This document shows positions 25,043 to 35,488 of a DNA stretch of 64,000 nt, one piece after another. Source of the stretch: an uncultured Collinsella sp. (GTDB lineage: Bacteria > Actinomycetota > Coriobacteriia > Coriobacteriales > Coriobacteriaceae); the NCBI GenBank assembly GCA_900758885.1, contig CAAETD010000025.1:34500-98499 (forward strand). Direction: 5' to 3'. The notes under the pieces were generated by a model. The model was not told the DNA's origin. It saw only the letters and a program-made list of their open reading frames with translations, and searched no databases. A program made the translations under genes and the position numbers. Position 1 is the first letter of the stretch. Each line of letters begins with the position of its first letter.

Positions 25043-25071
25043 ATAATACGCCATCGACGCGGGCAGGTGAA
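25043..25071 (-). promoter_or_regulatory. Promoter of the rpsP operon (candidate)
   Basis: On the minus strand TTCACC (25066-25071) and TATTAT (25043-25048) are 17 bases apart, about 55 bases upstream of the rpsP start. A second candidate farther up (TTGCAA, 16 bases, TAAGAT, around 25117-25144) would give a leader of about 125 bases. I cannot tell which is used. Confidence 0.5.
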
Positions 25072-25175
25072 GTCCGTGAGACCAACTTCTTCGGTGTAGT
25101 CGAGGGCAAATCCATATCTTAGACAAGAATTCGCGATTTGCAAGCACATCCACGCACCCCACATGAGCTGCGCGG

Positions 25176-25181
25176 TATACT
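25176..25181 (+). promoter_or_regulatory. -10 box directly in front of dinB
   Basis: TATACT ends six bases before the dinB ATG, so transcription would start at or next to the start codon. No good -35 box and no ribosome binding site are visible, which suggests a leaderless transcript if the ATG at 25188 is used. Confidence 0.45.
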
Positions 25182-25187
25182 CATGAC

Positions 25188-26441
25188 ATGGAAAGACGCG
25201 AACATACATACGGTTATGAGGATGCCATGGGCGTCACGCCGCCTCCCTGGACGGGTCCGGCGGTTGGCCTCATGGACCTTGATGCGTTTTTTGCGAGCGT
25301 GGAAATGCTCGATCATCCCGAATGGCGAGGAAAGCCGCTCATCGTGGGCGGAGACGCCGATTCGCGTGGCGTCGTGTCCACGTGTTCGTATGAGGCGCGT
25401 CGCTTTGGCGTGCACTCTGCCATGGCCTCGGCCGAGGCACGACGCTTGTGCCCGCAAGCCATTTGGACACACGGGCACTTTGACCGATACCGCGAGGTGA
25501 GCGCGCAGGTCATGGCGATTCTCGCCGACGAGACCCCGCGCGTTGAGCGCGTATCCATCGACGAAGCCTTTATCGATATCACACCGGGTCGCTTTGCGCC
25601 CGAAGACCCGCTGCTGGTTGCGCGGCGTATAAGCGACCGTGTGGCAGGGCTGGGAGTGACCTGCTCCATTGGCGTGGGCGGCAACAAGACGGTCGCAAAG
25701 ATCGCAAGCGAGCAGGATAAGCCGTTTGGGCTGACCATCGTGCGCCCCGGAACCGAGCAGCGCTTTTTGGCCGCGCTGCCGGTATCTGCCATGAGCGGCA
25801 TCGGACGCTCGGCCGAGGAGCGACTGCGCCGCATGCGCATCTACACCCTCGGCGAGCTATCACGTGCACCGGAATCCACCTTGGCCTCTATTTTTGGCGT
25901 CAACGGCGAACGCATGCGCCAGCGTGCGCTGGGACTCGAAATCTCCGAAGTCACGAGTCTCGATGAGGAGCGTGAGGTCAAGTCGGTCAGCAATGAACGC
26001 ACCTTTGCGAAAGATTTGACTGAGCGTGGGGATATTGAGGCGGCGATTGCGCTGTTGGGCGAGTCAGTGGGACGTCGCCTACGCCGTCAGGGACTAACGG
26101 GCGCCACGGTGACACTCAAGCTCAAATATTCGTACGGAAACGGTCGCTCGGCACAGCGCCGGCTGCCGCATCCGACCGACGATGAGAACATCTTTGTAGC
26201 GGTGGCGCTCGAGCTGCTCGACAACATCTGGCAGGAAGGCATGCATGTGCGCCTGGCGGGCATCGGCATGAGCGACTTCGACCATCAGGGCGGCATCCAG
26301 ACCGACCTGTTCTGCGAAGTCGACGACCGCGGAGCCCAATCCAGCTACCGTCGCGACCTCTCGGTCGCCATCGACGCTGTCCGAGACAAATTCGGCGACA
26401 CCGCCCTATCCTTCGGCCGCCAATCCCGCTTCAACGATTAA
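25188..26441 (+). CDS. dinB: DNA polymerase IV (Y-family)
   Basis: Error-prone translesion polymerase. The catalytic palm has GLMDLDAFFASVEML with the metal-binding aspartates near residue 30 and RVSIDEAFIDITP with the second acidic pair near residue 125. GIGGNKTVAKIAS-like GVGGNKTVAKIASEQDKP, the helix-hairpin-helix PVSAMSGIGRSAEERLRRM and a C-terminal little-finger domain follow. Length is 417 aa. The ATG at 25188 has no ribosome binding site; the ATG at 25227 is an alternative start that also keeps the whole polymerase domain. It is a solitary plus-strand gene between two minus-strand operons. No LexA-type box was recognised. Confidence 0.94.
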   Translation: MERREHTYGYEDAMGVTPPPWTGPAVGLMDLDAFFASVEMLDHPEWRGKPLIVGGDADSRGVVSTCSYEARRFGVHSAMASAEARRLCPQAIWTHGHFDRYREVSAQVMAILADETPRVERVSIDEAFIDITPGRFAPEDPLLVARRISDRVAGLGVTCSIGVGGNKTVAKIASEQDKPFGLTIVRPGTEQRFLAALPVSAMSGIGRSAEERLRRMRIYTLGELSRAPESTLASIFGVNGERMRQRALGLEISEVTSLDEEREVKSVSNERTFAKDLTERGDIEAAIALLGESVGRRLRRQGLTGATVTLKLKYSYGNGRSAQRRLPHPTDDENIFVAVALELLDNIWQEGMHVRLAGIGMSDFDHQGGIQTDLFCEVDDRGAQSSYRRDLSVAIDAVRDKFGDTALSFGRQSRFND

Positions 26442-26453
26442 CCGCCTTTGGGC

Positions 26454-26497
26454 AAAAAGAAAGCCGGGCAGGTGCGGAAAACCGCAACTGCCCGGCG
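26454..26497 (-). terminator. Intrinsic terminator of the obgE-nadD-yqeK-rsfS operon
   Basis: A hairpin of GCCGGGCAG / CTGCCCGGC (26464-26472 and 26489-26497) with inner TGCGG / CCGCA is followed on the minus strand by TTTCTTTTTG. It also separates these genes from convergent dinB, but there is no T-run on the plus strand. Confidence 0.92.
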
Positions 26498-26537
26498 ATA
26501 TGCGTGAGGGTAGCTAAACCCCGTCTCAAATGAGCTA

Positions 26538-26993
26538 CTAGAGGAGGTTGAGGGGGAGCTGGGGGGCGTCTCCCCAGAGTTTCTCGAGGCGGTAGAAGTC
26601 ACGGGCTTCGGGAGTGAAGACGTGGACGACAACCGAACCGTAGTCCATGAGCATCCAGGTCTTCTGCTCGCGGCCCTCGATGGAGAACGGATGCTCGCCG
26701 CAAGCCTCGGCGACCTTCTCCTCGATCTCGTCGACGATAGAATCGACCTGGCGGTTGTTGGTACCGGTGGCAAGCACAAAATAGTCGCACACATCGGAAA
26801 GCTCGGTCAGGTCGAGCACCTGAACGTCCTCGCCCTTCTTGTCGTAGGCGGCCTGCGCGGCGGCGCGGGCGACATCCTCGGCGGCGACACCGCTCGCAGA
26901 CAGCGAGGCGGCAGTGCGTTCGGACGTGGCGACGAAGCTCTTATGCTCCACACCTTCAAGAATCTGCTCGTCGGTCATGGTCTCGTCGGCCAT
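26538..26993 (-). CDS. rsfS: Ribosome silencing factor RsfS
   Basis: RsfS binds L14 on the 50S subunit and blocks subunit joining in starvation. The conserved core runs EDVQVLDLTELSDVCDYFVL, then GTNNRQVDSIVDEIEEKV and WMLMDYGSVVVHVFTPEARDFYRLEKLWGD, which I quote as separate segments. The 151-aa protein has about 40 extra Ala/Glu-rich N-terminal residues. It follows yqeK by 27 bases and ends the obgE operon. Confidence 0.94.
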   Translation of the reverse strand: MADETMTDEQILEGVEHKSFVATSERTAASLSASGVAAEDVARAAAQAAYDKKGEDVQVLDLTELSDVCDYFVLATGTNNRQVDSIVDEIEEKVAEACGEHPFSIEGREQKTWMLMDYGSVVVHVFTPEARDFYRLEKLWGDAPQLPLNLL

Positions 26994-27020
26994 GGAATAC
27001 CTCTTTCTAGACAGCCCGAG

Positions 27021-27632
27021 CTAGTGCAGCTGGGCGTAATGGTTGTAAATCGAAATAGCCGTGGGATAAAGATAGCGCCCGGACTGAATCACATAGACCA
27101 AACCCTGCGCAAAACAGGAGAAGAACAACTCGTCGAGCGTCGACTCCCCCACCATCTTGCGCAGCGCATGTGCATAGTCGCCGTGGCGGTTGGGCTCGAT
27201 GGCATCGGCCACAAAGACCACCATATCGAGCGGCGTCATATCGCAGGCACCCACGGTGTGACGGTCGACAGCCTGAAAGACCGCCGGCGACAGCTCGGGA
27301 AAAAGCTGCGGAAGCTCATAGGCGGCAACAGGGCCATGCAAAAGCGGCGTCGCAGCAGAAGGAGAGCCGGCAATCTTAATGCCGTAATGCAGAGCGCGCG
27401 TGACCAGCTCGTCATCGGAAAGCACCTTGTCCCAGTCGTGGATCAAGCCGGCAGCAGCGGCATCAAAGCGGTCGACGCCGTAGACCTCGGCCAGATGAAG
27501 TGCGGTCTCGGCAACACCCAGCGAATGCACATAGCGCTTGCGCTTATCCTTCATGCGAACATCGAGCAGCTCTTGAATGCGCTTGAGCAGCGCGCGCTCA
27601 TCGCCCTCAAACTGATCCTCTACCGACAACAT
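27021..27632 (-). CDS. yqeK: YqeK-family HD-domain hydrolase
   Basis: YqeK proteins are symmetrical Ap4A hydrolases with an HD metal-binding domain. The HD features are KRYVHSLGVAETALHLAEVYG, AAAAGLIHDWDKVLSDDEL and later AVDRHTVG. The protein has 203 aa. It lies between nadD and rsfS, the usual order in Firmicutes and Actinomycetota, which supports the assignment. Confidence 0.9.
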   Translation of the reverse strand: MLSVEDQFEGDERALLKRIQELLDVRMKDKRKRYVHSLGVAETALHLAEVYGVDRFDAAAAGLIHDWDKVLSDDELVTRALHYGIKIAGSPSAATPLLHGPVAAYELPQLFPELSPAVFQAVDRHTVGACDMTPLDMVVFVADAIEPNRHGDYAHALRKMVGESTLDELFFSCFAQGLVYVIQSGRYLYPTAISIYNHYAQLH

Positions 27633-27641
27633 AGACCCCCA

Positions 27642-28319
27642 TCACTCAAAATCCTCTTGGCCCAAATCGGCATATAGCCTGCGCTTGCGAATGTAGCCGA
27701 GCACGGACTCGCTCGTAAGATAGCGCACGCTCATGCCGCGGGCAACTCGCTTACGAATGTTCGTCGAGCTGATCGCCAGCGCCGGAATCTGAATATAGCG
27801 CACGTCGAACGGCAGCCCCGACTCTTTGATTCGGGCACGCGCCGTATCGATATCAAAGCCCGGTCGCGTCGCCGCAATAAAGGTAGCAAGCTCAGCGATT
27901 CGTTCGGCATCATGCCAGGTCACAATATCGATAATCGCGTCGGCGCCCGTAATAAAGTAGAGCTTTACCTGCGGCGGGTAAAAGTCGCGAAGGGCATGAA
28001 GCGTATCGGCCGTATAGGTTACACCCGGACGGTCGATCTCGAACCGGCTCGCCAAAAAGGCCGGGTTCGCGGCGGTGGCGAGGACCGTCATGGCATAACG
28101 GTCCTCGGCAGGCGTCACCGGCTTGTCAAGCTTAAAGGCAGGAGAGCCCGCCGGCATAAAGAGCACAGCGTCCAAGTCGAGCGACTCGCGCGCCTGCTCG
28201 GCGGTCACCAGGTGCCCGTAATGGATGGGATCAAAGGTGCCACCCATAATGCCGAGCCTAAACTCCTGCCCGTCCTCTAGAGGAAGCTCGGGCAGACCGA
28301 TTCCACCGCGCAGCGACAT
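27642..28319 (-). CDS. nadD: Nicotinate-nucleotide adenylyltransferase
   Basis: NadD adenylates nicotinate mononucleotide in NAD synthesis. The nucleotidyltransferase motif GIMGGTFDPIHYGHL is near residue 23 and the C-terminal ISSTNIRKRVARG near residue 190. The first 20 residues (SLRGGIGLPELPLEDGQEF) are an unusual extension before the conserved start. The gene lies three bases from obgE and ten from yqeK. Confidence 0.95.
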   Translation of the reverse strand: MSLRGGIGLPELPLEDGQEFRLGIMGGTFDPIHYGHLVTAEQARESLDLDAVLFMPAGSPAFKLDKPVTPAEDRYAMTVLATAANPAFLASRFEIDRPGVTYTADTLHALRDFYPPQVKLYFITGADAIIDIVTWHDAERIAELATFIAATRPGFDIDTARARIKESGLPFDVRYIQIPALAISSTNIRKRVARGMSVRYLTSESVLGYIRKRRLYADLGQEDFE

Positions 28320-28322
28320 GGC

Positions 28323-29801
<1,479 letters not shown>

Positions 29802-29805
29802 CTAC

Positions 29806-29849
29806 AAAAAAGAGGGAGACCCTTGAATCCTAAAACTCAAGTGCCTCCC
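29806..29849 (-). terminator. Intrinsic terminator between rpmA and obgE
   Basis: GGGAG...CTCCC (29814-29818 and 29845-29849) with inner CTTGA/TCAAG pairing forms a hairpin followed on the minus strand by TCTTTTTT. It ends within three bases of the obgE ribosome binding site. Confidence 0.85.
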
Positions 29850-29874
29850 ACATATGTGCTCTATGAAGGGTGAA

Positions 29875-30132
29875 TTACGCGTTCGCGAGCGGGCGTACGC
29901 TGACCCTGTGCTTGATACCCTTGTGGAACTCAACGGTACCGTCGACCAGCGCGAACAGCGTGTCATCCTTGCCACGGCCAACGTTCTCACCCGGGTGGAT
30001 GTGCGTGCCGTGCTGACGGACGAGAATCGTGCCCGTGGTTACCGTCTGGCCGGCATAGCGCTTCGTGCCAAGGCGCTGACCGCGGGAGTCACGGCCATTA
30101 CGGGAGGAACCGAGTCCTTTTTTGTGTGCCAT
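29875..30132 (-). CDS. rpmA: 50S ribosomal protein L27
   Basis: L27 reaches the peptidyl-transferase centre. The 85-aa protein starts [20 protein letters not shown] and continues with [20 protein letters not shown]. The N-terminus begins directly with AHKKG and lacks the cleavable Firmicutes leader. It is downstream of rplU in the standard pair. Confidence 0.98.
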   Translation of the reverse strand: MAHKKGLGSSRNGRDSRGQRLGTKRYAGQTVTTGTILVRQHGTHIHPGENVGRGKDDTLFALVDGTVEFHKGIKHRVSVRPLANA

Positions 30133-30165
30133 TGTGTATACCTACTCTTTCGTTACGAGTGTAAT

Positions 30166-30540
30166 CTACTCGGCGACGGGAGCCTCGGCAACAGCCTCAG
30201 CCTCTGCCTTGACAGCCTTCTTGGCGCGGGAGGTAGCCTGAACCTTCACGATCTTCAGCTTGGTCAGCTGCTGACGGTGACCCTTCAGACGACGATAGCG
30301 CTTACGCTTGTGGAACTTGAAGACCAGCTGCTTCTCGCCCTTGAACTGCTCAACGATCTGAGCGGTAACCTTGGCCTTGGCCAGCTTGTCGGGATCGGTG
30401 ACGATCTTCTTACCATCGTTGAGGAAGATAACCGGCAGGGTGATCTTGTCCCCCTCATTGCCCTCGATCTTCTCGACGGTGATGACATCGTCGGTGGCGA
30501 CCTTGTACTGCTTGCCGCCCGTGTTAACGATTGCGTACAT
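30166..30540 (-). CDS. rplU: 50S ribosomal protein L21
   Basis: L21 binds 23S rRNA domain I. It begins YAIVNTGGKQYKV and has the signature KFHKRKRYRRLKGHRQQL, followed by an Ala/Glu/Lys-rich tail beyond the usual 103 aa (124 aa in total). Start ATG at 30540 has an AAGGGC site upstream; an in-frame ATG seven codons earlier is less well placed. It has its own promoter. Confidence 0.97.
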   Translation of the reverse strand: MYAIVNTGGKQYKVATDDVITVEKIEGNEGDKITLPVIFLNDGKKIVTDPDKLAKAKVTAQIVEQFKGEKQLVFKFHKRKRYRRLKGHRQQLTKLKIVKVQATSRAKKAVKAEAEAVAEAPVAE

Positions 30541-30582
30541 GTTTACTTGCCCTTCATGCATCAGTTAGTGCAACAGCCGAAT

Positions 30583-30611
30583 ATAGTAGCAGGCGAAAAT
30601 ACCCCCGTCAA
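30583..30611 (-). promoter_or_regulatory. Promoter of rplU-rpmA
   Basis: TTGACG (30606-30611), 17 bases, TACTAT (30583-30588) on the minus strand is a near-consensus sigma-70 promoter. The -35 box overlaps the stop codon of the upstream gene, and the leader is about 35 bases long. Confidence 0.8.
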
Positions 30612-31420
30612 CGAGTATGTGAAGCAAATCCACAAGTTCGCACAGGTATGGGGCTGACGAGTCGGCCCTCGTCGTCCTCGCATGCTTGATTCTGACGCTC
30701 GACATCGTAGGAGCAGATGGTCACGAGGTCTTGCATACCGGTGGAAACAATAGGTGTATCCACGCCCGGGGTCAAGCCCTGCAACAAAACATCAGCAGCG
30801 GAAAGCAAAATTTCCGGACGCATGGAGCCCTCGTTGTCGGCATGGGTGTCGAGCATGAGCACCAAATGGTCCGGGCGCTCCCCCGCCGTGAGCTCATAGC
30901 CCACGAGCGTGTGATCCAAATCCAAGCGCTTGCTCTTTTTGCCGCGCGCGTAGTCGATGCCATGGTCCGCGCGCAGTGTGTCGATCGCACGACGCACCTC
31001 GTCGGCGCTTACGGGCGCCTCGGGATCCAAGTGCAGGTCGATGCGATACGACAGGCGCGTGAGCTGCGCCGTCAACGCCGGCGTGCGCACGTCGATGTAC
31101 GCCGCCTCGATGGGCGCCAGATCGGCCGGAGACGCCGCAGCCAAGCGCCCAAACGCCTCGTCGAGCGCCACGAACTCGGTCATAAACAGGTCATACCATT
31201 CGCAGGTCGACGACGTACCCACCGGTAACGCCGAAGAGAAGCCCACGCGCATGTGCGGAGAGAAGCCCTGCGTGACGGCATAGGGAAGTCCCGCACGGCG
31301 CACGATGCGCTCAATGGTATGGATTACTTCGAGATGGCCCAGGTACTTAAGGCGATCGCGCTTGCCATAGCGAACACGAAGCCTAAAGAGCGTTGGATTG
31401 TCGGTCAGGCGCTCACTCAT
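30608..31420 (-). CDS. TIGR03936-type radical-SAM-associated protein (DUF2344)
   Basis: This family nearly always accompanies a TIGR03960-type radical SAM protein, as here; its function is not established. The conserved part is LFRLRVRYGKRDRLKYLGHL, then AVTQGFSPHMRVGFSSALPVG, near the N-terminus of the 270-aa protein. It overlaps the preceding radical SAM gene by four bases, so the two are translationally coupled. RNase G, which often follows in this cluster, is missing, and rplU comes next. Confidence 0.88.
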   Translation of the reverse strand: MSERLTDNPTLFRLRVRYGKRDRLKYLGHLEVIHTIERIVRRAGLPYAVTQGFSPHMRVGFSSALPVGTSSTCEWYDLFMTEFVALDEAFGRLAAASPADLAPIEAAYIDVRTPALTAQLTRLSYRIDLHLDPEAPVSADEVRRAIDTLRADHGIDYARGKKSKRLDLDHTLVGYELTAGERPDHLVLMLDTHADNEGSMRPEILLSAADVLLQGLTPGVDTPIVSTGMQDLVTICSYDVERQNQACEDDEGRLVSPIPVRTCGFASHTR

Positions 31421-33294
31421 GCGCGATCACCCATCAATACATTCTTGGCGTGGACCGTGGGGCAGATCCCGCAGCCGGTGCACGACGTGCGGGTGCAGTC
31501 GGGAGTCGTGACACCCTCGAGCGAGCGACGGTACTCGCGCTCGAGGAAGCCGCGCGTGCAGCCGGGGCTCACGTGCTCCCACGGCAGGCGCCAGTCCAAC
31601 TCGTAGGGCAGGTGCACGAGCTCATTGAGGTCGATGCCGTTTTTGGCAGCGGCTTCCTTCCAGTTATCGAGCGAGAAATGCTCTACCCAGGCGTCAAAGC
31701 GAGAGCCCGAGCGCCAAGCATCGATGATGACGGGCGTCATGTCACGACCGGCGCGGGACAGTGCGGCCTCGATGAGCGAGGTCTCGGCATCGTGGTAATG
31801 AACGCGGACGGCACGGTTGCGAACGCTCGTGATAAGCAGCTTCTGGCGACGCTTGACGTCGTCGTAGTCGAGCTGCGGGCACCACTGGAACGGCGTGGCA
31901 GCCTTGGGGATAAAGACCGAAACCGAGATGGACACCGAGATCGAGCCGCGACGAGCCTTGGGCACCACGGAACGACCGAGCTCCAGCACGTGATCGGCCA
32001 GATTGGCGATGGCCACGATGTCCTCGTCGCGCTCGCCGGGAAGGCCCATCATAAAGTAGAGCTTCATGCGGTTCCAGCCGGCCTCGAAGGCCGCCTTGGA
32101 CGCACGGTCCAGGTCCTCCTCGGTCACGTTTTTGTTAATGATGTCGCGCATGCGCTGGCTGCCGGCCTCGGGCGCGAACGTCAGGCCGCCCTTCTTTTCG
32201 CCGGCAACCGACTCGGCCATATCCACGCCAAACGAATCCAGGCGCTGCGACGGAATAGACACGCGAATACCCGTATCCTCCAGGCGACGGTTGAGCCTGC
32301 CGAGCACGTCGCGAATGCAGGAGTGGTCGGTCGTGGAGAGCGAGGTCAGCGACACCTCGTCATAGCCGGTCTTTTCCAGACCCTGAATCACCGACGAGAC
32401 GATCTGGTCGGCCGAGCGCTCGCGCACCGGGCGATACGTCATGCCGGCCTGGCAAAAACGACAGCCGCGGGCGCAGCCGCGCAGGATCTCGATAGACAGG
32501 CGGTCGTGAACTAGCTGCGCATAGGGTACGCACGACTGCGACAGCGGATTCGTGGCGCCGAAATCCTCGACGACGCGTTTGTAGACCACAGTAGGCGCAT
32601 CCTTGCCTTCACGCGGCACGGTATAGCCATGCGGCGAGCAGGGCTCGTCGTGACGAACCTCATAGAGCGACGGCACGTAGTTGCCGGCAATGGATGCAAG
32701 CTGCTCAACAATCTGCGCGCGCGGGACCCCTTCGTCACGCAGGCGGCGATGCAGCTGGCAGGTCTCGAGCAGCGATTCCTCGCCCTCACCGATGAGGATG
32801 GCATCGAAGAAGGCCGCGTACGGCTCGGGGTTGTACACCGAGGGGCCGCCGGCGATGATAATGGGGTCGTCCTCGGTGCGGTCAGCCGCTAACAGCGGAA
32901 TACCAGCGAGGTCGAGTGCCTCGAGGAAGTTCGTCACCGCCATCTCGTGCGGCACATGCAGACCGACGATATCAAACGAAGCGACCGGCGCTGCACCCTC
33001 GAGCGACAGCAGCGGAATACCCGCCTCGCGCATGGCATCACCCATATCGGGCCACGGCACATAGCCACGCTCGCAGGAGATGCCCTCGGCCTGGTTAAGG
33101 ATGTTGTAGAGGATGGCGATGCCCTGGTTGGGCAGACCGACCTCGTACACATCCGGGTAGATCAGGCAGCAACGGTAGTCGGCATCGGCCTTGGAAAGCG
33201 TGCCCCACTCGTGATCGATATAGCGACTCGGCTTCTCGACCTTGGCGAGCAACGGCTCAATTAAATGAAAACAGTCTTGGTATGCAACGCGCAA
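31417..33294 (-). CDS. TIGR03960-type B12-binding/radical SAM protein
   Basis: The N-terminal half resembles a cobalamin-binding fold (CLIYPDVYEVGLPNQGIAIL). The radical SAM core has the cluster motif C-x3-C-x2-C in RGCARGCRFCQAGMTYRPVR near residue 290. The C-terminus contains cysteines in CTRTSCTGCGICPTVHAKN that could hold another metal site. Length is 625 aa. The reaction is unknown; a role in RNA or ribosome modification is often assumed from the neighbouring ribosomal genes, but that is inference. It is coupled to the TIGR03936 gene. Confidence 0.88.
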   Translation of the reverse strand: MRVAYQDCFHLIEPLLAKVEKPSRYIDHEWGTLSKADADYRCCLIYPDVYEVGLPNQGIAILYNILNQAEGISCERGYVPWPDMGDAMREAGIPLLSLEGAAPVASFDIVGLHVPHEMAVTNFLEALDLAGIPLLAADRTEDDPIIIAGGPSVYNPEPYAAFFDAILIGEGEESLLETCQLHRRLRDEGVPRAQIVEQLASIAGNYVPSLYEVRHDEPCSPHGYTVPREGKDAPTVVYKRVVEDFGATNPLSQSCVPYAQLVHDRLSIEILRGCARGCRFCQAGMTYRPVRERSADQIVSSVIQGLEKTGYDEVSLTSLSTTDHSCIRDVLGRLNRRLEDTGIRVSIPSQRLDSFGVDMAESVAGEKKGGLTFAPEAGSQRMRDIINKNVTEEDLDRASKAAFEAGWNRMKLYFMMGLPGERDEDIVAIANLADHVLELGRSVVPKARRGSISVSISVSVFIPKAATPFQWCPQLDYDDVKRRQKLLITSVRNRAVRVHYHDAETSLIEAALSRAGRDMTPVIIDAWRSGSRFDAWVEHFSLDNWKEAAAKNGIDLNELVHLPYELDWRLPWEHVSPGCTRGFLEREYRRSLEGVTTPDCTRTSCTGCGICPTVHAKNVLMGDRA

Positions 33295-33304
33295 CGGAAA
33301 ACCC

Positions 33305-34234
33305 CTAAGCAGCGAGATCTGATGCGTCCTGATAGGACGCCATAGGACGGGTAGCGCCCGCGACCGTGGTCACCAGATCGCGAACGCGGGAGAACGTGGC
33401 AGTGACCACCTCGTTGGCACGGCTGTAGTCGACATCGCGCTCGTAGAGCGAAACGAGCGCACGGCCCATGCCATAGGTGCCCGCGGCGGCAGTGAGCGCC
33501 TTGACGGCAAACCCAATATGCGGCGTCTGCTTGACAAGTGCGCGGGTGACCGCTCGGATCACAAGACCGCCGGCAAGCACGCCCGCGACCTCGTAGCCGC
33601 GCTCAGGCTTAATGCCGCGTCCAAAGACGGCAGCGAGCTCAAAGAGCATGCCCACCTGCGCCAGCGCCATAACGGGATAATCGGCACCCGGCAAAAACAC
33701 CAGCGCACCGGTCGCCATATTGGTGAGCGCGCACGAGGTGATGATACGATTGGCCGCCGCGATGCGCATGAAGGCAAAGTTCGCCGCAAAAGCCGTTTCC
33801 TTATCGGTGCGATCGAGAATCCAGCGGGCAAGCGTCTCGAGCAGATACGTCTTATCGGTTGCCGCTACCACGCCGAGCATGGGCGTGGACTCCTCGATAA
33901 ACGGCACCTCCACAGCAGACTCGGCAAGCACGCACACGGGCGCACCGGCGATCACGAGCTCCTGCACGGCACTCTCCAAGCGGTCGGAACCACACGAGAG
34001 CACCAGCACCACATCGGTATCGGTCTTTGGAGCAATTCGCTCCTCCCCCAGACGCTCGACGCGTACAATGCCCGAGGTCGTCTGCGGCACAAAGGCGTCA
34101 CGCACCGTCTCGGCCAGAAAGCGCGAGGCGGACGAATCCAGATAGACCGAGACGCGCACCGGCGTATCGGAATCCTTCTTAACGGACGCGCCCATCTTAA
34201 AAGCGCGGGTCAGCTTATCTACGGGAATTTTCAT
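33305..34234 (-). CDS. DUF697/YcjF-like membrane-associated protein
   Basis: The function is not known. The first 120 residues form a Rossmann-like part with VVLVLSCGSDRLESAVQELV and no P-loop, so it is not itself a GTPase. Residues 150-270 match the DUF697 pattern, with hydrophobic segments including TNMATGALVFLPGADYPVM, VGMLFELAAVFGRG and AVKALTAAAGTYGMGRAL. DUF697 often follows a Era/YcjF-type GTPase domain; here that domain is degenerate or absent. The gene sits 11 bases upstream of the radical SAM gene and 19 bases after rodA, in the shape operon. Confidence 0.7.
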   Translation of the reverse strand: MKIPVDKLTRAFKMGASVKKDSDTPVRVSVYLDSSASRFLAETVRDAFVPQTTSGIVRVERLGEERIAPKTDTDVVLVLSCGSDRLESAVQELVIAGAPVCVLAESAVEVPFIEESTPMLGVVAATDKTYLLETLARWILDRTDKETAFAANFAFMRIAAANRIITSCALTNMATGALVFLPGADYPVMALAQVGMLFELAAVFGRGIKPERGYEVAGVLAGGLVIRAVTRALVKQTPHIGFAVKALTAAAGTYGMGRALVSLYERDVDYSRANEVVTATFSRVRDLVTTVAGATRPMASYQDASDLAA

Positions 34235-34252
34235 AGCAAACCCCTCCAGCGG

Positions 34253-35479
34253 TTACGCGGCGCCCGAACGATGCCGCCATATGGATTGTACGATACCCAC
34301 CGTCAGCAGCTGGATCATCATCGAAGACGAACCAAAGCTAATAAACGGTAGCGGAATACCGGTAATCGGCATCATGCCGATGCACATGCCGATGTTCTCG
34401 AAGGTCTGGAATGCCCACATGCCGACGATACCTACGCACGACAGACGCAGGAACAGCGACTCACACTTAAAGGCGACGCGAATCGTCGAAAAGATCAGCA
34501 GCACGTAGAGGCACAAGAGAAAAAAGGAACCGCAAAAACCAAAGGTCTCGGACAGGAAGGCGAAGACGAAGTCGGTGTGGAACTCAGGCAGAAAGCCGCC
34601 GGCCGACTGCGTCGCATGGCCCAAACCCTTACCAAAGAAGCCGCCCGAGCCAACGGCGATAAGCGACTGCTGCAGGTTGTAGGCATCGTCCGAATCGGCA
34701 TTATCGGGGTCGATAAAGACCGTCAGACGGTTCATCTGATACTGCTTGATGAGCACATCGTGGCCGAGCAACGAATCAAAGACCGAATCGAGCGCCAGAA
34801 CGAGGGCCACCAAGCCCACGAGAAGGGCCAGGGTCGACAGCACCCATTCGCGGCGTGCACCGCTCATACAAATGACGATGGCGCCCGAAACCAGCACGAC
34901 CAGGCCCGAGCCCAGGTCGCCCATGGCAACGACGGCCAAAAACGGAATGGACAGCATGCCGCAGAGCTTGACGTAGTCGCGAACGGTATCGATGCGACCG
35001 TTATACTGCGAGCCAAGCGTAGCAATAAAGAAGATGGTGATGAGCTTGGCAAGCTCAACCGGCTGGAATGTCAAGCCGATACCGGGAATCTTGATCCAGC
35101 CCGTCATGCCCAGACCGCCCGTATAGGACAGACCCGGAATCTTGGGCGAGAGGATCACGATCAAGTCGATGACGAGCAACGCCGTCGAGAAATTGGAAAT
35201 ACCGCGCAGATCGGTACGCCAGACCAGCACCGCCAGCACCGCTCCGATGCCAATTCCCAGCAGATGGCGTGAGAACGAGGCATCGGCCTTAAACTGCGAA
35301 GCCGACCAGATAATGATGGCACCGTAGGCGACGAGCGCCACTGTAGCCACGAGCACACCGATATGCACCTTTTGGCGAAACGTGCCGCGCGAGGCCGAAA
35401 GTTGCTTGTTGACGCGGTCCAGGCTGCTGCGAGAGCCGGTCTTGGTTGAACGGAACAGATCCGCCGGAGAAAAATCCAT
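34253..35479 (-). CDS. rodA: Rod-shape peptidoglycan polymerase RodA (SEDS family)
   Basis: SEDS-family glycosyltransferase that polymerises lateral-wall peptidoglycan with PBP2. The 408-aa protein has a hydrophilic N-terminus of about 40 residues, then ten membrane helices. It carries the large-loop motif GKGLGHATQSAGGFLPEFHTD-like region, the catalytic context FQPVELAKL and the C-terminal GIPLPFISFGSSSMM signature. It is ten bases after the class B PBP gene, its usual partner. Confidence 0.95.
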   Translation of the reverse strand: MDFSPADLFRSTKTGSRSSLDRVNKQLSASRGTFRQKVHIGVLVATVALVAYGAIIIWSASQFKADASFSRHLLGIGIGAVLAVLVWRTDLRGISNFSTALLVIDLIVILSPKIPGLSYTGGLGMTGWIKIPGIGLTFQPVELAKLITIFFIATLGSQYNGRIDTVRDYVKLCGMLSIPFLAVVAMGDLGSGLVVLVSGAIVICMSGARREWVLSTLALLVGLVALVLALDSVFDSLLGHDVLIKQYQMNRLTVFIDPDNADSDDAYNLQQSLIAVGSGGFFGKGLGHATQSAGGFLPEFHTDFVFAFLSETFGFCGSFFLLCLYVLLIFSTIRVAFKCESLFLRLSCVGIVGMWAFQTFENIGMCIGMMPITGIPLPFISFGSSSMMIQLLTVGIVQSIWRHRSGAA

Positions 35480-35488
35480 CGCAACCTC

